62,049 nucleotides of DNA from Candidatus Collinsella stercoripullorum (GTDB taxonomy: Bacteria; Actinomycetota; Coriobacteriia; Coriobacteriales; Coriobacteriaceae), in assembly GCA_019117005.1 (NCBI GenBank), contig DXAO01000032.1, positions 1 to 62,049 on the forward strand. Reading direction: 5' to 3'. Numbering within the stretch: position 1 is the first letter of the stretch; every line of letters begins with the position of its first letter. Shown piece by piece: positions 40,630 through 49,792 of the stretch. The translations under genes were made by a program, and so were the position numbers. Under the pieces are notes generated by a model that saw only the letters and a program-made list of their open reading frames with translations, did no database searches and was not told the DNA's origin.

Positions 40630-41871
40630 GTGAACGACTTCAGGTTCTACTCCCCCACGCGCTTCGTCTTCGGCCGCAAGGTGACCGACCGCACCGGCGA
40701 GGAGCTCGCCGCGCTCGGCTACCGGCGCGCGCTCATCGTCTACGGGCAGGGCTCGGTCGTGCGCACCGGCACGCTCGACCGCGTGAAGGCCTCGCTCGAC
40801 GCCGCCGGGGTCGAGCACGCCGAGCTGTCCGGCGTGCGGCCCAACCCCGAGATCGGCTCGGTCCGCGCGGGCGCGCAGCTCGTCCGCGACTTCGGCGCCG
40901 ACGTGGTGCTGGCCGTGGGCGGCGGCTCGGCCATGGACGCCGCGAAGGGCATCGCCGTCGCCGCGCCCTACGACGGCGACGCCTGGGGCTTCTGGCGCAA
41001 GCGGGCCGTGCCCTCCACCTGCCTGCCCGTCGCCTGCGTGGTGACCATCCCCGCCTCGGGGTCCGAGGCGTCGAACTCCTGCGTCATCAGCAACGACGCC
41101 GAGCACCTCAAGTGCGGCCTCAACACCGACATCTACCGTCCGGTCCTCGCCGTCATGGACCCCGAGCTCACCTTCACCCTGCCGCCCTACCAGACCGCGG
41201 CGGGCGTCAGCGACATGATCGCCCACATCATGGAGCGCTTCTTCTCCGGCCAGCCGGCGGCCCCGGTGACCGACAACATCGCCCTCGGCATGATCCGCGC
41301 CGTGATCGAGGCGGCCCCGCGCGTGATGGAGGACCCCTGCGACTACGACGCGCGCGCCGACATCATGTGGGTGGGCACCCTCGCCCACAACGGCCTGGCG
41401 GGCTGCGGCCTGGGCGTCCCGGGCGGGCGCGACGGCGACTGGACCTGCCACGGGCTCGAGCACGAGCTGTCCGCCTTTGACACCTCGATCACCCACGGCG
41501 CCGGGCTCGCCGTGATCTTCCCCGCCTGGATGCGCTACGTGTGGCGCGAGCATCCCGAACGCTTCCTGGAGTTCGGCCGCCAGGTCTTCGGCATCGAGCC
41601 GGTCGACCCCGCCGTCGACGACCTCACGGGCATCGACGAGGAGGTCACGCCCGAGCGCGCCGTCGCCGACGCCGTGGAGGCGACCATCGACGAGCTGCAG
41701 GACTTCTTCGTCTCGCTGGGCATGCCGCGCACCCTCTCCGCGTTCGGCATGCAGGAGGACGATATCGAGCAGCTCATGCCCGGCCTCACGATCAACCGCG
41801 GCGAGCTGTTCGGCTCCTTCAAGAAGCTGACCCTCGACGACGCGCGCGCCATCTACCGCAGCGCGCTGTAG
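40630..41871 (+). CDS. Iron-containing alcohol dehydrogenase (BdhA/YqhD-like)
   Basis: A 413-aa group III alcohol dehydrogenase, probably NAD(P)H-dependent reduction of aldehydes to alcohols in fermentation or aldehyde detoxification. Visible are the Rossmann-like LAVGGGSAMDAAKGIA, the TIPASGSEAS motif, and the metal-binding residues in AAGVSDMIAHIME and CHGLEHELSAFDTSITHGAGLAV. Length (about 385-415) and pattern match butanol dehydrogenases. Start: GTG at 40630 with AAAGGA ahead. It follows the LUD gene on the same strand, after 150 bases with several hairpins. Confidence 0.92.
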   Translation: MNDFRFYSPTRFVFGRKVTDRTGEELAALGYRRALIVYGQGSVVRTGTLDRVKASLDAAGVEHAELSGVRPNPEIGSVRAGAQLVRDFGADVVLAVGGGSAMDAAKGIAVAAPYDGDAWGFWRKRAVPSTCLPVACVVTIPASGSEASNSCVISNDAEHLKCGLNTDIYRPVLAVMDPELTFTLPPYQTAAGVSDMIAHIMERFFSGQPAAPVTDNIALGMIRAVIEAAPRVMEDPCDYDARADIMWVGTLAHNGLAGCGLGVPGGRDGDWTCHGLEHELSAFDTSITHGAGLAVIFPAWMRYVWREHPERFLEFGRQVFGIEPVDPAVDDLTGIDEEVTPERAVADAVEATIDELQDFFVSLGMPRTLSAFGMQEDDIEQLMPGLTINRGELFGSFKKLTLDDARAIYRSAL

Positions 41872-41949
41872 CGCCCCTCCCCGTCCGCGGGTGCGCCGTC
41901 TCCGGGATGCGCCCCGCGGACGCCGGCCCGGACGCCTGTCCGCATGGCA

Positions 41950-41993
41950 GCGCCCCTCCCGCCGACCGGATCCGCGATCCGCGGGAGGGGCGC
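41950..41993. terminator. Bidirectional terminator between convergent genes
   Basis: GCGCCCCTCCC (41950-41960) is the inverse of GGGAGGGGCGC (41983-41993). It lies between the convergent alcohol dehydrogenase and ABC ATPase genes. The plus strand continues TTCGCG. Confidence 0.75.
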
Positions 41994-42027
41994 TTCGCGT
42001 ACGGGGCGGCGGGGTGCCGCGGGCGGA

Positions 42028-42795
42028 TCAGGCGATGTGGCCCAGGAAGTCCCGCGTGCGCTCGGAGCGCGGGCTGTCGAAGACCTCGTCGGGCGTGCCC
42101 TGCTCGACGATGACGCCGCCGTCCATGAAGATGACGCGGTCGGCGACCTCGCGCGCGAACCCCATCTCATGGGTGACGACGATCATGGTCATGCCGCCGC
42201 GGGCGAGCTCCTTCATGACGCCCAGCACATCGCGGACGAGCTCGGGGTCGAGCGCACTCGTGGCCTCGTCGAAGAGCATGACGTGCGGGTCCATGGCGAG
42301 GGCGCGGGCGATCGCCACGCGCTGCTGCTGTCCGCCCGACAGCTGGCTCGGCATGTAGTCGACCCGCTCGGCGAGCCCCACGCGCGCGAGCTGCTCGAGC
42401 GCGACGCGCTCCGCCTCCTCGGCGCTGCGCTTGAGCACGCGCTGCTGGGCGATCATCACGTTTCTCTTGGCCGACAGGTGCGGGAACAGGTTGAAGCTCT
42501 GGAAGACCATGCCGAGCTTGGCGCGCACCGCGTTGATGTCGACGTCGGGGGCCGTGACCTCGGTGTCCTCGAAGAAGATCTGGCCGCTCGTGGGGACCTC
42601 GAGCAGGTTCACGCAGCGCAGCATGGTCGATTTCCCGGAGCCCGAGGGGCCGAGCACCACCACGACCTCGCCGCGGTGGACGTCGAGGTCGATCCCCTTC
42701 AGCACGTCCAGGTCGCCGAAGCTCTTGCACAGGTCCCGGATGCGCACGATGGGGCGCTCCTCGGGGCCGGGCGTCGCGGCGCTCGTCTCGTTCAT
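42028..42795 (-). CDS. Polar amino acid ABC transporter ATP-binding protein (GlnQ-like)
   Basis: A 255-aa ATPase of the polar amino-acid uptake (GlnQ/HisP) family. Walker [11 protein letters not shown]-loop [11 protein letters not shown], signature LSGGQQQR, Walker [15 protein letters not shown] and the H-loop VVTHEMGFA are all intact. Length is typical (about 240-250). ATG at 42795 follows GTGAGGAGGAACGGG. No permease or binding-protein gene adjoins it, so it must serve a transporter encoded elsewhere or be an orphan. A TATAGT -10 candidate lies at 42904-42909. Substrate not determined. Confidence 0.9.
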   Translation of the reverse strand: MNETSAATPGPEERPIVRIRDLCKSFGDLDVLKGIDLDVHRGEVVVVLGPSGSGKSTMLRCVNLLEVPTSGQIFFEDTEVTAPDVDINAVRAKLGMVFQSFNLFPHLSAKRNVMIAQQRVLKRSAEEAERVALEQLARVGLAERVDYMPSQLSGGQQQRVAIARALAMDPHVMLFDEATSALDPELVRDVLGVMKELARGGMTMIVVTHEMGFAREVADRVIFMDGGVIVEQGTPDEVFDSPRSERTRDFLGHIA

Positions 42796-43000
42796 CCCGT
42801 TCCTCCTCACGGTCGCGCCCGGCGGGCGCGGGGTACGTCGGCCGCCGCGCGCGGCGGGCGGCCCGATCCGGCAGCACCCGGCATGCGCGAGGCATCTCCC
42901 TCAACTATACGGCGCAGACGGCCCCGCACCGGCTGGAAAGCGGCGCGGCCTACAGAATGACCGGAGGGCGGTGGCGGCCGGGGATGAGGGCGGGACGGTG

Positions 43001-43072
43001 GCGACCGCTGGGCGGCCCCGCGTCATGATGCGGGGCGGCGGCGACAGCCAGGACAGCCCCGCGTCATGATGC
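43001..43072. repeat. Paired dispersed repeat, family B
   Basis: Two head-to-tail units, 43001-43031 and 43041-43072, each ending CCCCGCGTCATGATGC; the second begins GCGACAGCCAGGACAG, close to the unit at 1069. The remainder of the 42796-43110 gap is GC-rich and shows no gene. The first unit contains its own stem, GCCCCGC/GCGGGGC. Confidence 0.55.
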
Positions 43073-43110
43073 AGGTCCGTCCCGGCCGCCGCAGGCCGCC
43101 CCGCCGCGCG

Positions 43111-43983
43111 TCAGGCGCCGGTCTGCAGGGAGCGCAGCAGCTCGATCTCGCGCGCGTAGCCCGGCAGCTCGTTGGGGGTCTCGAGGATGAACGGGAGGTC
43201 GCGCAGGGCCGGATGGGACACGATCCGCGCGAAGACCTCCTCCCCGCCCCCGAGCTCGGCGGAACCGAGGTAGCCCTCGCCGATGCGCGCATGGCGGTCC
43301 TTGCGGGCGCCGCAGGGGTTCTTGGAGTCGTTGACGTGCACGGCGCGCAGGCGCGATAGCCCCACGACGCGGTCGAACTCGGCGAGCACCCCGTCGAGGT
43401 CGCCGATGAGGTCGTAGCCGGCGTCGCTCACGTGGCAGGTGTCCAGGCACACGCCGAGGTTGTCGGCGAGCGCGGGCGCGGTGCGCGCCACCCCGTCGAT
43501 GATGGCGGCGAGCTCCTCGAAGGAGCGCCCGACCTCGGTGCCCTTGCCGGCCATCGTCTCGAGCAGGACCGTCGTGCGCTGGCCCTCGAACATGACCCGG
43601 GTGAGCACGTCGACGATCATCTCGATGCCCGCCTCGGGCCCCTGGCCCACGTGCGCCCCGGGATGGAAGTTGTAGAGGTTGCCCGGCAGGGCCTCCATGC
43701 GCTCCAGGTCCTCCGCCATGGCCTCGAGCGCGAACTCGCGCGCCCGCTCCTTGGCCGAGCAGGGGTTGTAGGTGTAGGGCGCATGGGCGACGAGCGGCCC
43801 GAACGCATGCTCGTCCAAGATGCCGCGCAAGGCGGCGACATCGTCGGGATCGAGCTCGCGGACGGTGCCGCCGCGCGGGTTGCGGGTGAAGAACGCGAAG
43901 GTGTCCGCGCCGATGGAGAGCGCCGTGCGCCCCATGGCCTCGAAGCCCTTCGAGGTGGAGAGATGGCAGCCGATGGTGAGCAT
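43111..43983 (-). CDS. nfo: Deoxyribonuclease IV (endonuclease IV)
   Basis: A 290-aa zinc-dependent AP endonuclease of base-excision repair. Metal-ligand and signature segments are [83 protein letters not shown] and FILETPNE. Length is normal (about 280). ATG at 43983 has GAAAGG ahead. The gene is alone, with a repeat pair downstream. Confidence 0.96.
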   Translation of the reverse strand: MLTIGCHLSTSKGFEAMGRTALSIGADTFAFFTRNPRGGTVRELDPDDVAALRGILDEHAFGPLVAHAPYTYNPCSAKERAREFALEAMAEDLERMEALPGNLYNFHPGAHVGQGPEAGIEMIVDVLTRVMFEGQRTTVLLETMAGKGTEVGRSFEELAAIIDGVARTAPALADNLGVCLDTCHVSDAGYDLIGDLDGVLAEFDRVVGLSRLRAVHVNDSKNPCGARKDRHARIGEGYLGSAELGGGEEVFARIVSHPALRDLPFILETPNELPGYAREIELLRSLQTGA

Positions 43984-44077
43984 GGGAAGATGCCTTTCGC
44001 AGGAAGGGATGCGTCCTCGCCATGATACCGCCCGGCCCGGCGATCGGGCCCGGCGGTCGGGTATCCGGCGCGGGCGC

Positions 44078-45106
44078 CTAGATGCGGTCGGCGATCTCGA
44101 GCACCAGGCGCTCGGTCTTGTCCCAGCCCAGGCACGCGTCGGTGATCGACTTGCCGAACACGCCCCCGTCGAGCGGCTGGTTGCCGTCCTCGAGGTAGCT
44201 CTCCACCATGAAGCCGCGCACGAGCCTGCGGATGGGCTCGGACCGGCGCATGGAGTCGAGCACCTCCTTCATGATGCGGATCTGCTCGAGCGGGCGCTTG
44301 CCCGAGTTGTCGTGGTTGCAGTCGATGATCGCAGCGGGGTTGGCGAAATCCGCCTCGGTGTAGGACGCGGCGAGGCGCTCCAGGTACTCGTAGTGGTAGT
44401 TGGGGTAGTTGAGGCCGTCCATGCCGATGTAGCCGCGCAGCACGGCATGGGCGAGCGGGTTGCCGGTGGTGGAGACCTCCCAGTTGCGGAAGATGAAGGT
44501 CTGGGGCTGCTGCGCCGCGTAGATCGAGTTCAGCATCACATCGGTGGACCCGCCCGTGGGGTTCTTCATGCCGACCGGCATGGGCACGCCCGACGCCACG
44601 AGGCGGTGCTCCTGGTTCTCCACGGAGCGCGCGCCGACCGCGATGTAGCCGAGCAGGTCGATGAGGTACTGGTAGTTGGTGGGGTACAGCATCTCGTCGG
44701 CGGTGAACATCCCGGTCTCCTCGACCACCCGCAGGTGCATGCGGCGGATGGCCTTCACACCCTCGAGCAGGTTGGACGCGGCCTCGGGATCGGGGTTGTG
44801 CAGCAGGCCCTTGTAGCCGGTGCCCTTCGTGCGGGGCTTGTTGGTGTAGACGCGCGGGATGATGAGGAGCCGGTCGCGCACGCGGTCCGCCAGGGCGGCG
44901 AGGCGGGTGACGTACTCGAGGACCGAGTCCTCGCGGTCGGCCGAGCACGGGCCGCAGATCAGCAGCAGACGGGGGTCGGCGCCGGTGAGCACCGCGGCGA
45001 CCTGCTCATCGAAGGAGACCTTCCGCTCGCTCATCTCCGCCGACAGCGGCATCTCCTCGCGGATCTCCTTGGGGATGGGCAGCAGGCGCTTGAACCGCAT
45101 GGACAT
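44078..45106 (-). CDS. aroF: 3-deoxy-7-phosphoheptulonate synthase (DAHP synthase, AroFGH type)
   Basis: DAHP synthase condenses phosphoenolpyruvate and erythrose 4-phosphate, the first step of aromatic amino-acid synthesis. The 342-aa protein is the class I-alpha (AroF/G/H) type: [57 protein letters not shown] and [12 protein letters not shown]. Length fits (about 350). ATG at 45106 has AGAAGGAGC ahead. Which aromatic amino acid inhibits it cannot be told. No other aro genes are in the window. Confidence 0.95.
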   Translation of the reverse strand: MSMRFKRLLPIPKEIREEMPLSAEMSERKVSFDEQVAAVLTGADPRLLLICGPCSADREDSVLEYVTRLAALADRVRDRLLIIPRVYTNKPRTKGTGYKGLLHNPDPEAASNLLEGVKAIRRMHLRVVEETGMFTADEMLYPTNYQYLIDLLGYIAVGARSVENQEHRLVASGVPMPVGMKNPTGGSTDVMLNSIYAAQQPQTFIFRNWEVSTTGNPLAHAVLRGYIGMDGLNYPNYHYEYLERLAASYTEADFANPAAIIDCNHDNSGKRPLEQIRIMKEVLDSMRRSEPIRRLVRGFMVESYLEDGNQPLDGGVFGKSITDACLGWDKTERLVLEIADRI

Positions 45107-45150
45107 AGGCGCTCCTTCTCGAACGGTCGGTCGACAGGGATGTGCAGGGG

Positions 45151-45180
45151 ATTATCCCCCGAAGAGCCGCCGCGCGGCAA
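45151..45180 (-). promoter_or_regulatory. Probable aroF promoter
   Basis: On the minus strand TTGCCG (45175-45180), 18 bases, GATAAT (45151-45156). The -10 lies inside the palindrome GGGGGATAATCCCC, a possible operator. Confidence 0.45.
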
Positions 45181-45258
45181 CCGTCGCGCGCACGCGTTGC
45201 CCGATTGGAAATAATCGGCCCGCCGCCAAGCGGCCCCGGCGGCCCGTGCCGGGACCCG

Positions 45259-46482
45259 TCACTCGATGAGCATCGCGTCGCCGAAGCTGAAGAAGCGGTA
45301 GCACTCGTGCACCGCCTCGGCGTAGGCGTCCATGACCTGGTCGCGGGAGGCGAACGCGGAGACGAGCATCATCAGCGTGGACCGCGGCACGTGGAAGTTG
45401 GTAATGAGGGCGTCGACCACGTGGTAGGTGGAACCCGGCATGAGGTAGAGGTCGGTGGTCGCGTCCGCGCGCGGGGTGATGTCGCCGCGGCCGAGCACGT
45501 CGGCCCCGTCCGGACGCCCTTCGAAGTACCGCGCGGTGACGGGGGGCTCCGCCGCGGGCGCCTGCGCGTCGAAGGCGCTCTCGAGCGAGCGCACCGCCGT
45601 CGTCCCCACCGCGATGACCCGGTGCCCCGCCGCCTTGGCGGCGTGGACGGCGCGGACGACCTCCTCGGGGACGTGGTAGCGCTCGGTGTGCATCACGTGC
45701 TGGGTGGGATCGTCCTCCTCCACCAGGCGGAAGGTGTCGATACCCACCTCGAGCTCCACGGCCGCGAAGGTCGCGCCCTTGTCCTCGATGCGGCGCATGA
45801 GCTCGGGCGTGAAATGCAACCCCGCGGTGGGGGCGGCGGCGGAGTGCTCCTCCTCCATGGCGTAGACGGTCTGGTACTTCTCCGGATCGCCTTCGTAGTC
45901 GGTGATGTAGGGGGGCAGGGGGACATGGCCCGCCGCGTGGATCGCCTCATCGAGGGTGCGCGGCGCGCCGGACGCGCCCTCGCCGCGGGGGGCGAAGCGC
46001 ACGAGGCGGCCGCCGCGGCTCTCGGGGACGAAGTCGACGACCTCGCCGGTGAGCACGACCGGGGCCGACTCGGGGGCGTGCAGGCCGCCGGCGCGGTACT
46101 CGATGACCGTGCCGGGCTTGAGGCGACGCCCCGGGTTGACGAGGCACTCCCACACGTGCCCGAGAGGGTCGATGTCCTCGCGCCGGCGCAGCAGCAGCGT
46201 CTCGGCGACGCCGCCGGTGGCCGCCTTGCGCCCGACGAGGCGGGCGGGCATGACGCGGGTCCGGTTGATCACGAGGACGTCGCCGGGCTCGATGTAGTCG
46301 ACGATATCGCGGAAGATGCGGTGCTCCACGGTGCCCCCGTGGGCGAGCGCGACCCTGCCGTCGCCCTCTGACGCGGTGCCCGCGCGATCCAGCACGAGCA
46401 GGCGGCAGCTGTCGCGCGGCTCGGCCGGCGCCTGGGCGATGAGCTCTTCGGGCAGGTCGTAATCGAAATCGTCGGTGCGCAT
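45259..46482 (-). CDS. queA: S-adenosylmethionine:tRNA ribosyltransferase-isomerase
   Basis: QueA transfers the ribosyl part of SAM to 7-aminomethyl-deazaguanine in tRNA, giving epoxyqueuosine. The 407-aa protein has FDYDLPEELIAQAPAEPRD at its start, DVLVINRTRVMPARL, TAGLHFTPELM, VELEVGIDTFRLV and TNFHVPRSTLMMLVSAFA near the end. It is longer than most (about 345), owing to inserts near residues 45-60 and 150-185. ATG at 46482 follows AAAGAGGACCCC. The next step, epoxyqueuosine reduction, can be done by QueH encoded at 52942. Confidence 0.95.
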   Translation of the reverse strand: MRTDDFDYDLPEELIAQAPAEPRDSCRLLVLDRAGTASEGDGRVALAHGGTVEHRIFRDIVDYIEPGDVLVINRTRVMPARLVGRKAATGGVAETLLLRRREDIDPLGHVWECLVNPGRRLKPGTVIEYRAGGLHAPESAPVVLTGEVVDFVPESRGGRLVRFAPRGEGASGAPRTLDEAIHAAGHVPLPPYITDYEGDPEKYQTVYAMEEEHSAAAPTAGLHFTPELMRRIEDKGATFAAVELEVGIDTFRLVEEDDPTQHVMHTERYHVPEEVVRAVHAAKAAGHRVIAVGTTAVRSLESAFDAQAPAAEPPVTARYFEGRPDGADVLGRGDITPRADATTDLYLMPGSTYHVVDALITNFHVPRSTLMMLVSAFASRDQVMDAYAEAVHECYRFFSFGDAMLIE

Positions 46483-46632
46483 GGGGTCCTCTTTCGCGAA
46501 GCGGCCGCAGCCCGGCCGCGTTTGAACCTCCCCATCCTAGCGCAACGGCGCGCAGGCGGGCCGACGCGGGGCGGACAGCGGCAAATCGACAGGAGCGCCG
46601 CCGGGCACGGCACGGGGCGCGCCGGCGCCCCG

Positions 46633-47538
46633 TCAGGAAAGCGCGTGCATGTCGAGCGCGATGGACAGCACATCGTCCTCGAGCGAGGCGGAGATCCCCA
46701 TGTCCATGGCATGCGCGAGGTTCGCCGCCACCGACAGGCCGAGTCCGCTGCCCTTCGCGCCGCGCGACGCGTCAGCCTGGTAGAACCGGTCGAAGAGCCG
46801 CTCGGCATCGATGACCCCCGGGTCCGCGACGGCGTTCGCGACGCGCAGGACCGCATGGCCGCCCGCGCACCGGCACCCGATCGCCGGCGCCGCGGCCCCG
46901 TGGCGCAGCGCGTTCACCGTCAGGTTCGTGAAGATGCGCGCGAGCGCGTCCCGGTCCGCCTCGACCGTGACGGTCGCGTCGTCGAAGGAGACGGCCGGCT
47001 CCCAGCCACGCTCCTCGAAGGCGGGGTACTGCCCCAGCAGCACCTCCTCCACGAAGGGCTTGAGCGCCACCGGCTCCATCTTGAGCGCGAGGTCGGGGTC
47101 GGTCGACTTCGTGTAGGCGAACAGCTGGTCGAGCAGCTCCGTCGTCGCATCGATGCGGTTCGCCGCCGCCTCCAGGTGCCGGGCGCGCACCTCCGGGTCC
47201 CCCTCGTCGCACGCGAGCTGCAGGTAGCCCTTCGCGCCCATGAGCGGCGTGCGGATGTCGTGCGACAGCGCCGACAGGTCGCGCTGGAACTCCTGCTGGC
47301 GCCGCATCGCCTCGATATGGGCCTGCGCGCCGCGGTCGAGCTCGGCGTTGACGGCGTCGGCGAGCTCGGTCACGCCGGGCGCGGCCCCCGCCGTCACGCG
47401 CGCGTTGCTCTCCGCATCGCGTTCGCGCAGGAAGCGAGCGATGCGGCGCATCTCGCCGAGATAGCGCGCGCTCGCGAGCAGCGCGCCCATGCCGACCCCG
47501 ACGACAAGCAGGATGATGGCGAGCAAGCTCGTATCCAT
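46633..47538 (-). CDS. Sensor histidine kinase
   Basis: A 301-aa membrane kinase. One N-terminal hydrophobic segment (residues 5-25, LLAIILLVVGVGMGALLAS), a HAMP-less linker, then a HisKA domain with the phosphorylated histidine in LSALSHDIRTPLMGAKGYL (about residue 97), N-box NLTVNALRHG and G-box GSGLGLSVAANLAH. There is almost no extracellular part, as in sensors that sense through a partner ABC transporter. ATG at 47538 has GGAGA ahead. It is the last gene of the unit response regulator - ATPase - 23-aa peptide - permease - kinase. Confidence 0.9.
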   Translation of the reverse strand: MDTSLLAIILLVVGVGMGALLASARYLGEMRRIARFLRERDAESNARVTAGAAPGVTELADAVNAELDRGAQAHIEAMRRQQEFQRDLSALSHDIRTPLMGAKGYLQLACDEGDPEVRARHLEAAANRIDATTELLDQLFAYTKSTDPDLALKMEPVALKPFVEEVLLGQYPAFEERGWEPAVSFDDATVTVEADRDALARIFTNLTVNALRHGAAAPAIGCRCAGGHAVLRVANAVADPGVIDAERLFDRFYQADASRGAKGSGLGLSVAANLAHAMDMGISASLEDDVLSIALDMHALS

Positions 47539-47585
47539 GGGCGTCTCCAAACGATTATTCTGGAACCGACCGCGCGCCACTTGCC

Positions 47586-48464
47586 CTAGATATCGCGCTC
47601 GCGGGCGATGAGGAGCACGACCGCGGCGGGGATCGCGACCCAGATGACGCCCGCGATCAGCGCCTGGACGCCGGGCGCGACGGTCAGCGCCTGCGACGAT
47701 GCCCCCCAGACGTCGGCGGGCGACATCCAGAACAGGCCGCCGCCGAATTTGAGGTTGCCCAGCGAGGAAGAGGGCAGCCACGCGGCGAGCGTCTCGAAGA
47801 CGGGGCGGATGGGCTGCATGACGCGCAGGATGCCGCCCGAGGAGAACGCCAGCCCGCTCAGCAGGCTCGAGACCGTCCCGAAGCAGAAGCAGAACGCGCC
47901 GATGTAGCTCACAGGGCTGACGCGCGTGGCGTACACGAGGACGAGCGAGAGCACGGCGAGCGCCCAGATGTTGAGCCAGTAGCCGCCGAGCCATCCCAGG
48001 AACCCGACCGGGCTGTCGGCCTGCGCGAACGTGTACCCGCCGATCCATGCGCACCCGGTGATGACCGCGATCGAGAACAGCAGCATGACCGCGGACAGGA
48101 CGCCCGCGAACGCCACCTTGCCGAGGACGTACGAGAGCCTGCCGACGCGGGCGCTGAGCGCGGTGCGGGCGTAGCCGCCCTTGAACTCCTGCAGGACGTG
48201 CTCCGCCACCATGAAGCAGACGCACAGCGGGACGATGCCGCTCGCCATGTCCGCAAGGTACGCGGTATACGAGGGGAACTCGGACGTGAAGGGGCTGGCC
48301 GCCCCGTCCGCGAGCATGTCGTAGGCCTGGGTCCTGACGAAGACCAGCAGCGCCACGACGGCGGCGTACGCGGCGACGATCGCGAGGGAGTACTGCCAGA
48401 AGCTGCCGCGCAGGCCGCGGGCGCGCGTGATGCGGTACAGGTCGGATTTGATGAGGTTCAGCAT
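47586..48464 (-). CDS. ABC transporter permease (ABC-2 type)
   Basis: A 292-aa membrane protein with six hydrophobic helices and a long extracytoplasmic stretch (about residues 50-75 and 215-245), resembling the permeases of peptide or lantibiotic-immunity exporters. ATG at 48464 with GGAAGGTAGCGCC upstream, which overlaps the end of the 23-aa gene. Its ATPase is encoded just upstream and the sensor kinase 47 bases downstream. Likely exports or removes a peptide or drug; the substrate is unknown. Confidence 0.83.
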   Translation of the reverse strand: MLNLIKSDLYRITRARGLRGSFWQYSLAIVAAYAAVVALLVFVRTQAYDMLADGAASPFTSEFPSYTAYLADMASGIVPLCVCFMVAEHVLQEFKGGYARTALSARVGRLSYVLGKVAFAGVLSAVMLLFSIAVITGCAWIGGYTFAQADSPVGFLGWLGGYWLNIWALAVLSLVLVYATRVSPVSYIGAFCFCFGTVSSLLSGLAFSSGGILRVMQPIRPVFETLAAWLPSSSLGNLKFGGGLFWMSPADVWGASSQALTVAPGVQALIAGVIWVAIPAAVVLLIARERDI

Positions 48465-48468
48465 GGCG

Positions 48469-48540
48469 CTACCTTCCTTTGCGACGCGAGAGCAGGGACG
48501 GGACGAGCTCGAGCAGAAAATCGATCAGGCAATCCAGCAT
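48469..48540 (-). CDS. 23-aa hydrophobic/cationic peptide within the ABC/two-component operon
   Basis: A 23-codon gene in the 80 bases between the ATPase stop and the permease start. ATG at 48540 has a near-perfect ribosome site, GGGGAGG, at ideal spacing; the stop TAG lies four bases before the permease start. The peptide has a hydrophobic, amphipathic helix (LDCLIDFLLELVPSLLS) followed by a basic tail RRKGR. It may be a small membrane subunit, a regulator or only a coupling peptide. No homologue is known to me. Confidence 0.5.
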   Translation of the reverse strand: MLDCLIDFLLELVPSLLSRRKGR

Positions 48541-48544
48541 CGGC

Positions 48545-49555
48545 CTACCTCCCCTCGGGCGCGGGAGCCGCAGGGCGGGAGCCGCCGTCCATGAGCTCGA
48601 CGAAGTAGTCCTCGATGTCGCGCTCGAGCACCGTGAGCTCGAGCACCACCTGGCCGGCGTCGTGCAGCACGCGCGACACGTCCTCCACCGAGGGCGCGCC
48701 CGACGCCGCCGGGTCGCTCGACGCCCCGCCGTACGCGGAGGTCGCCCGGCGCGCTCCCCCGCCGACCACGATCGCCTGGTCGGGCTCCACGCGGAAGGTC
48801 GCCCCCGGCAGCCGCTCCTCCAGGATCGCGAGCGCGCGGGCCGGGTCGGCCGTCTTCACGCGCACCGAGCTGCCGCAGGCCGCATGCAGCTCCTCGTCGG
48901 TGAACTCGCGCACCATGTGGCCGCCCGCGATGACGCCGAAGCGCGTGCACACACGCATGAGCTGGTCGAGCACGTGGCTCGAGATCACGATCGTCACGCC
49001 GCGGTCGCGGTTGAGCCGCACGAGGGCGCGTCGCAGGTCGCGCGTCGTCTCGGGATCCATGCCGTTGAACGGCTCGTCGAGCAGCAGCAGGTCGGGCGAG
49101 CCCACGAGCGCGAGCGCGAGCCCCAGCCGCTGCTTCATACCCAGGGAGAACTTCTTCACCCGTCGCGGGCCGACGCCCTCGAGCCCCACGAGGGCGAGCA
49201 GGTCGTCCACCTGCTCGCGCGGGCGGACGACGCCCATGGCGAGCGCCTTCATCATCATGTTCTCCGTCGCGGAGAAGTTCGGCAGCACGCCCGGCTCCTC
49301 GATCAGGGCGCCGATGCGCGAGGGCGCTCCCGAGAAGCTCCCCGCCACGTGCGAGCGGTCCTCACCGAACAGCGCGAGCTGCCCGGCGCTCGGCGTGGCA
49401 AGCCCGGCGACCATCTTCATCGTCGTCGACTTGCCCGCGCCGTTCTTGCCCACGAAGCCGTAGATGTCGCCCGCGGCCACGCGCATGTCCAGGCGGTCGA
49501 CCGCGAACGTCTTCCCGTAGCGCTTGGTGAGCCCACGGATATCGATCACATTCAT
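48545..49555 (-). CDS. ABC transporter ATP-binding protein
   Basis: A 336-aa ATPase of the CcmA/multidrug (lantibiotic-immunity-like) type. Walker A GKNGAGKST, signature KFSLGMKQRL, Walker B LLLLDEPFNGMDPE and the H-loop ISSHVLDQL are intact. After residue 230 comes a regulatory C-terminal domain with an Ala/Gly/Ser insert. Start: ATG at 49555 with GGGAG ahead; the ATGs at 49570/49567 upstream have no site. Pairs with the permease at 47586-48464. A possible site CTTTC-N9-GGGAAAG in the 237-base gap upstream could bind the response regulator. Confidence 0.9.
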   Translation of the reverse strand: MNVIDIRGLTKRYGKTFAVDRLDMRVAAGDIYGFVGKNGAGKSTTMKMVAGLATPSAGQLALFGEDRSHVAGSFSGAPSRIGALIEEPGVLPNFSATENMMMKALAMGVVRPREQVDDLLALVGLEGVGPRRVKKFSLGMKQRLGLALALVGSPDLLLLDEPFNGMDPETTRDLRRALVRLNRDRGVTIVISSHVLDQLMRVCTRFGVIAGGHMVREFTDEELHAACGSSVRVKTADPARALAILEERLPGATFRVEPDQAIVVGGGARRATSAYGGASSDPAASGAPSVEDVSRVLHDAGQVVLELTVLERDIEDYFVELMDGGSRPAAPAPEGR

Positions 49556-49716
49556 GGTTGCTCCCATCAATCATCCTCGCGGCGGGGCCATCCGAGTCCC
49601 TTCCCCGCCGCTCGTGCATGAGTATGGGGGATGATCTTTGAGCAAGTCTTTCCCAAGGATTAAGAAAGCCTAAAGATGCCGACGGCGCGCTCGGCGCGTC
49701 GGGGGGACGGCGTCGT

Positions 49717-49745
49717 GGGAAAAAAGTGCCTGTCACTATTTTCCC
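49717..49745. repeat. Dispersed repeat, family A, single copy
   Basis: GGGAAAAAAGTGCCTGTCAC followed by TATTTTCCC, almost identical to the two units at 30682-30744. It lies between the response-regulator stop and the ABC ATPase start and its stem could partly terminate transcription there. Confidence 0.6.
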
Positions 49746-49792
49746 GCAGGGCCGGGGGCGGCGTCCCCGGTGGCGCGCCCCTCCGCACGGCG

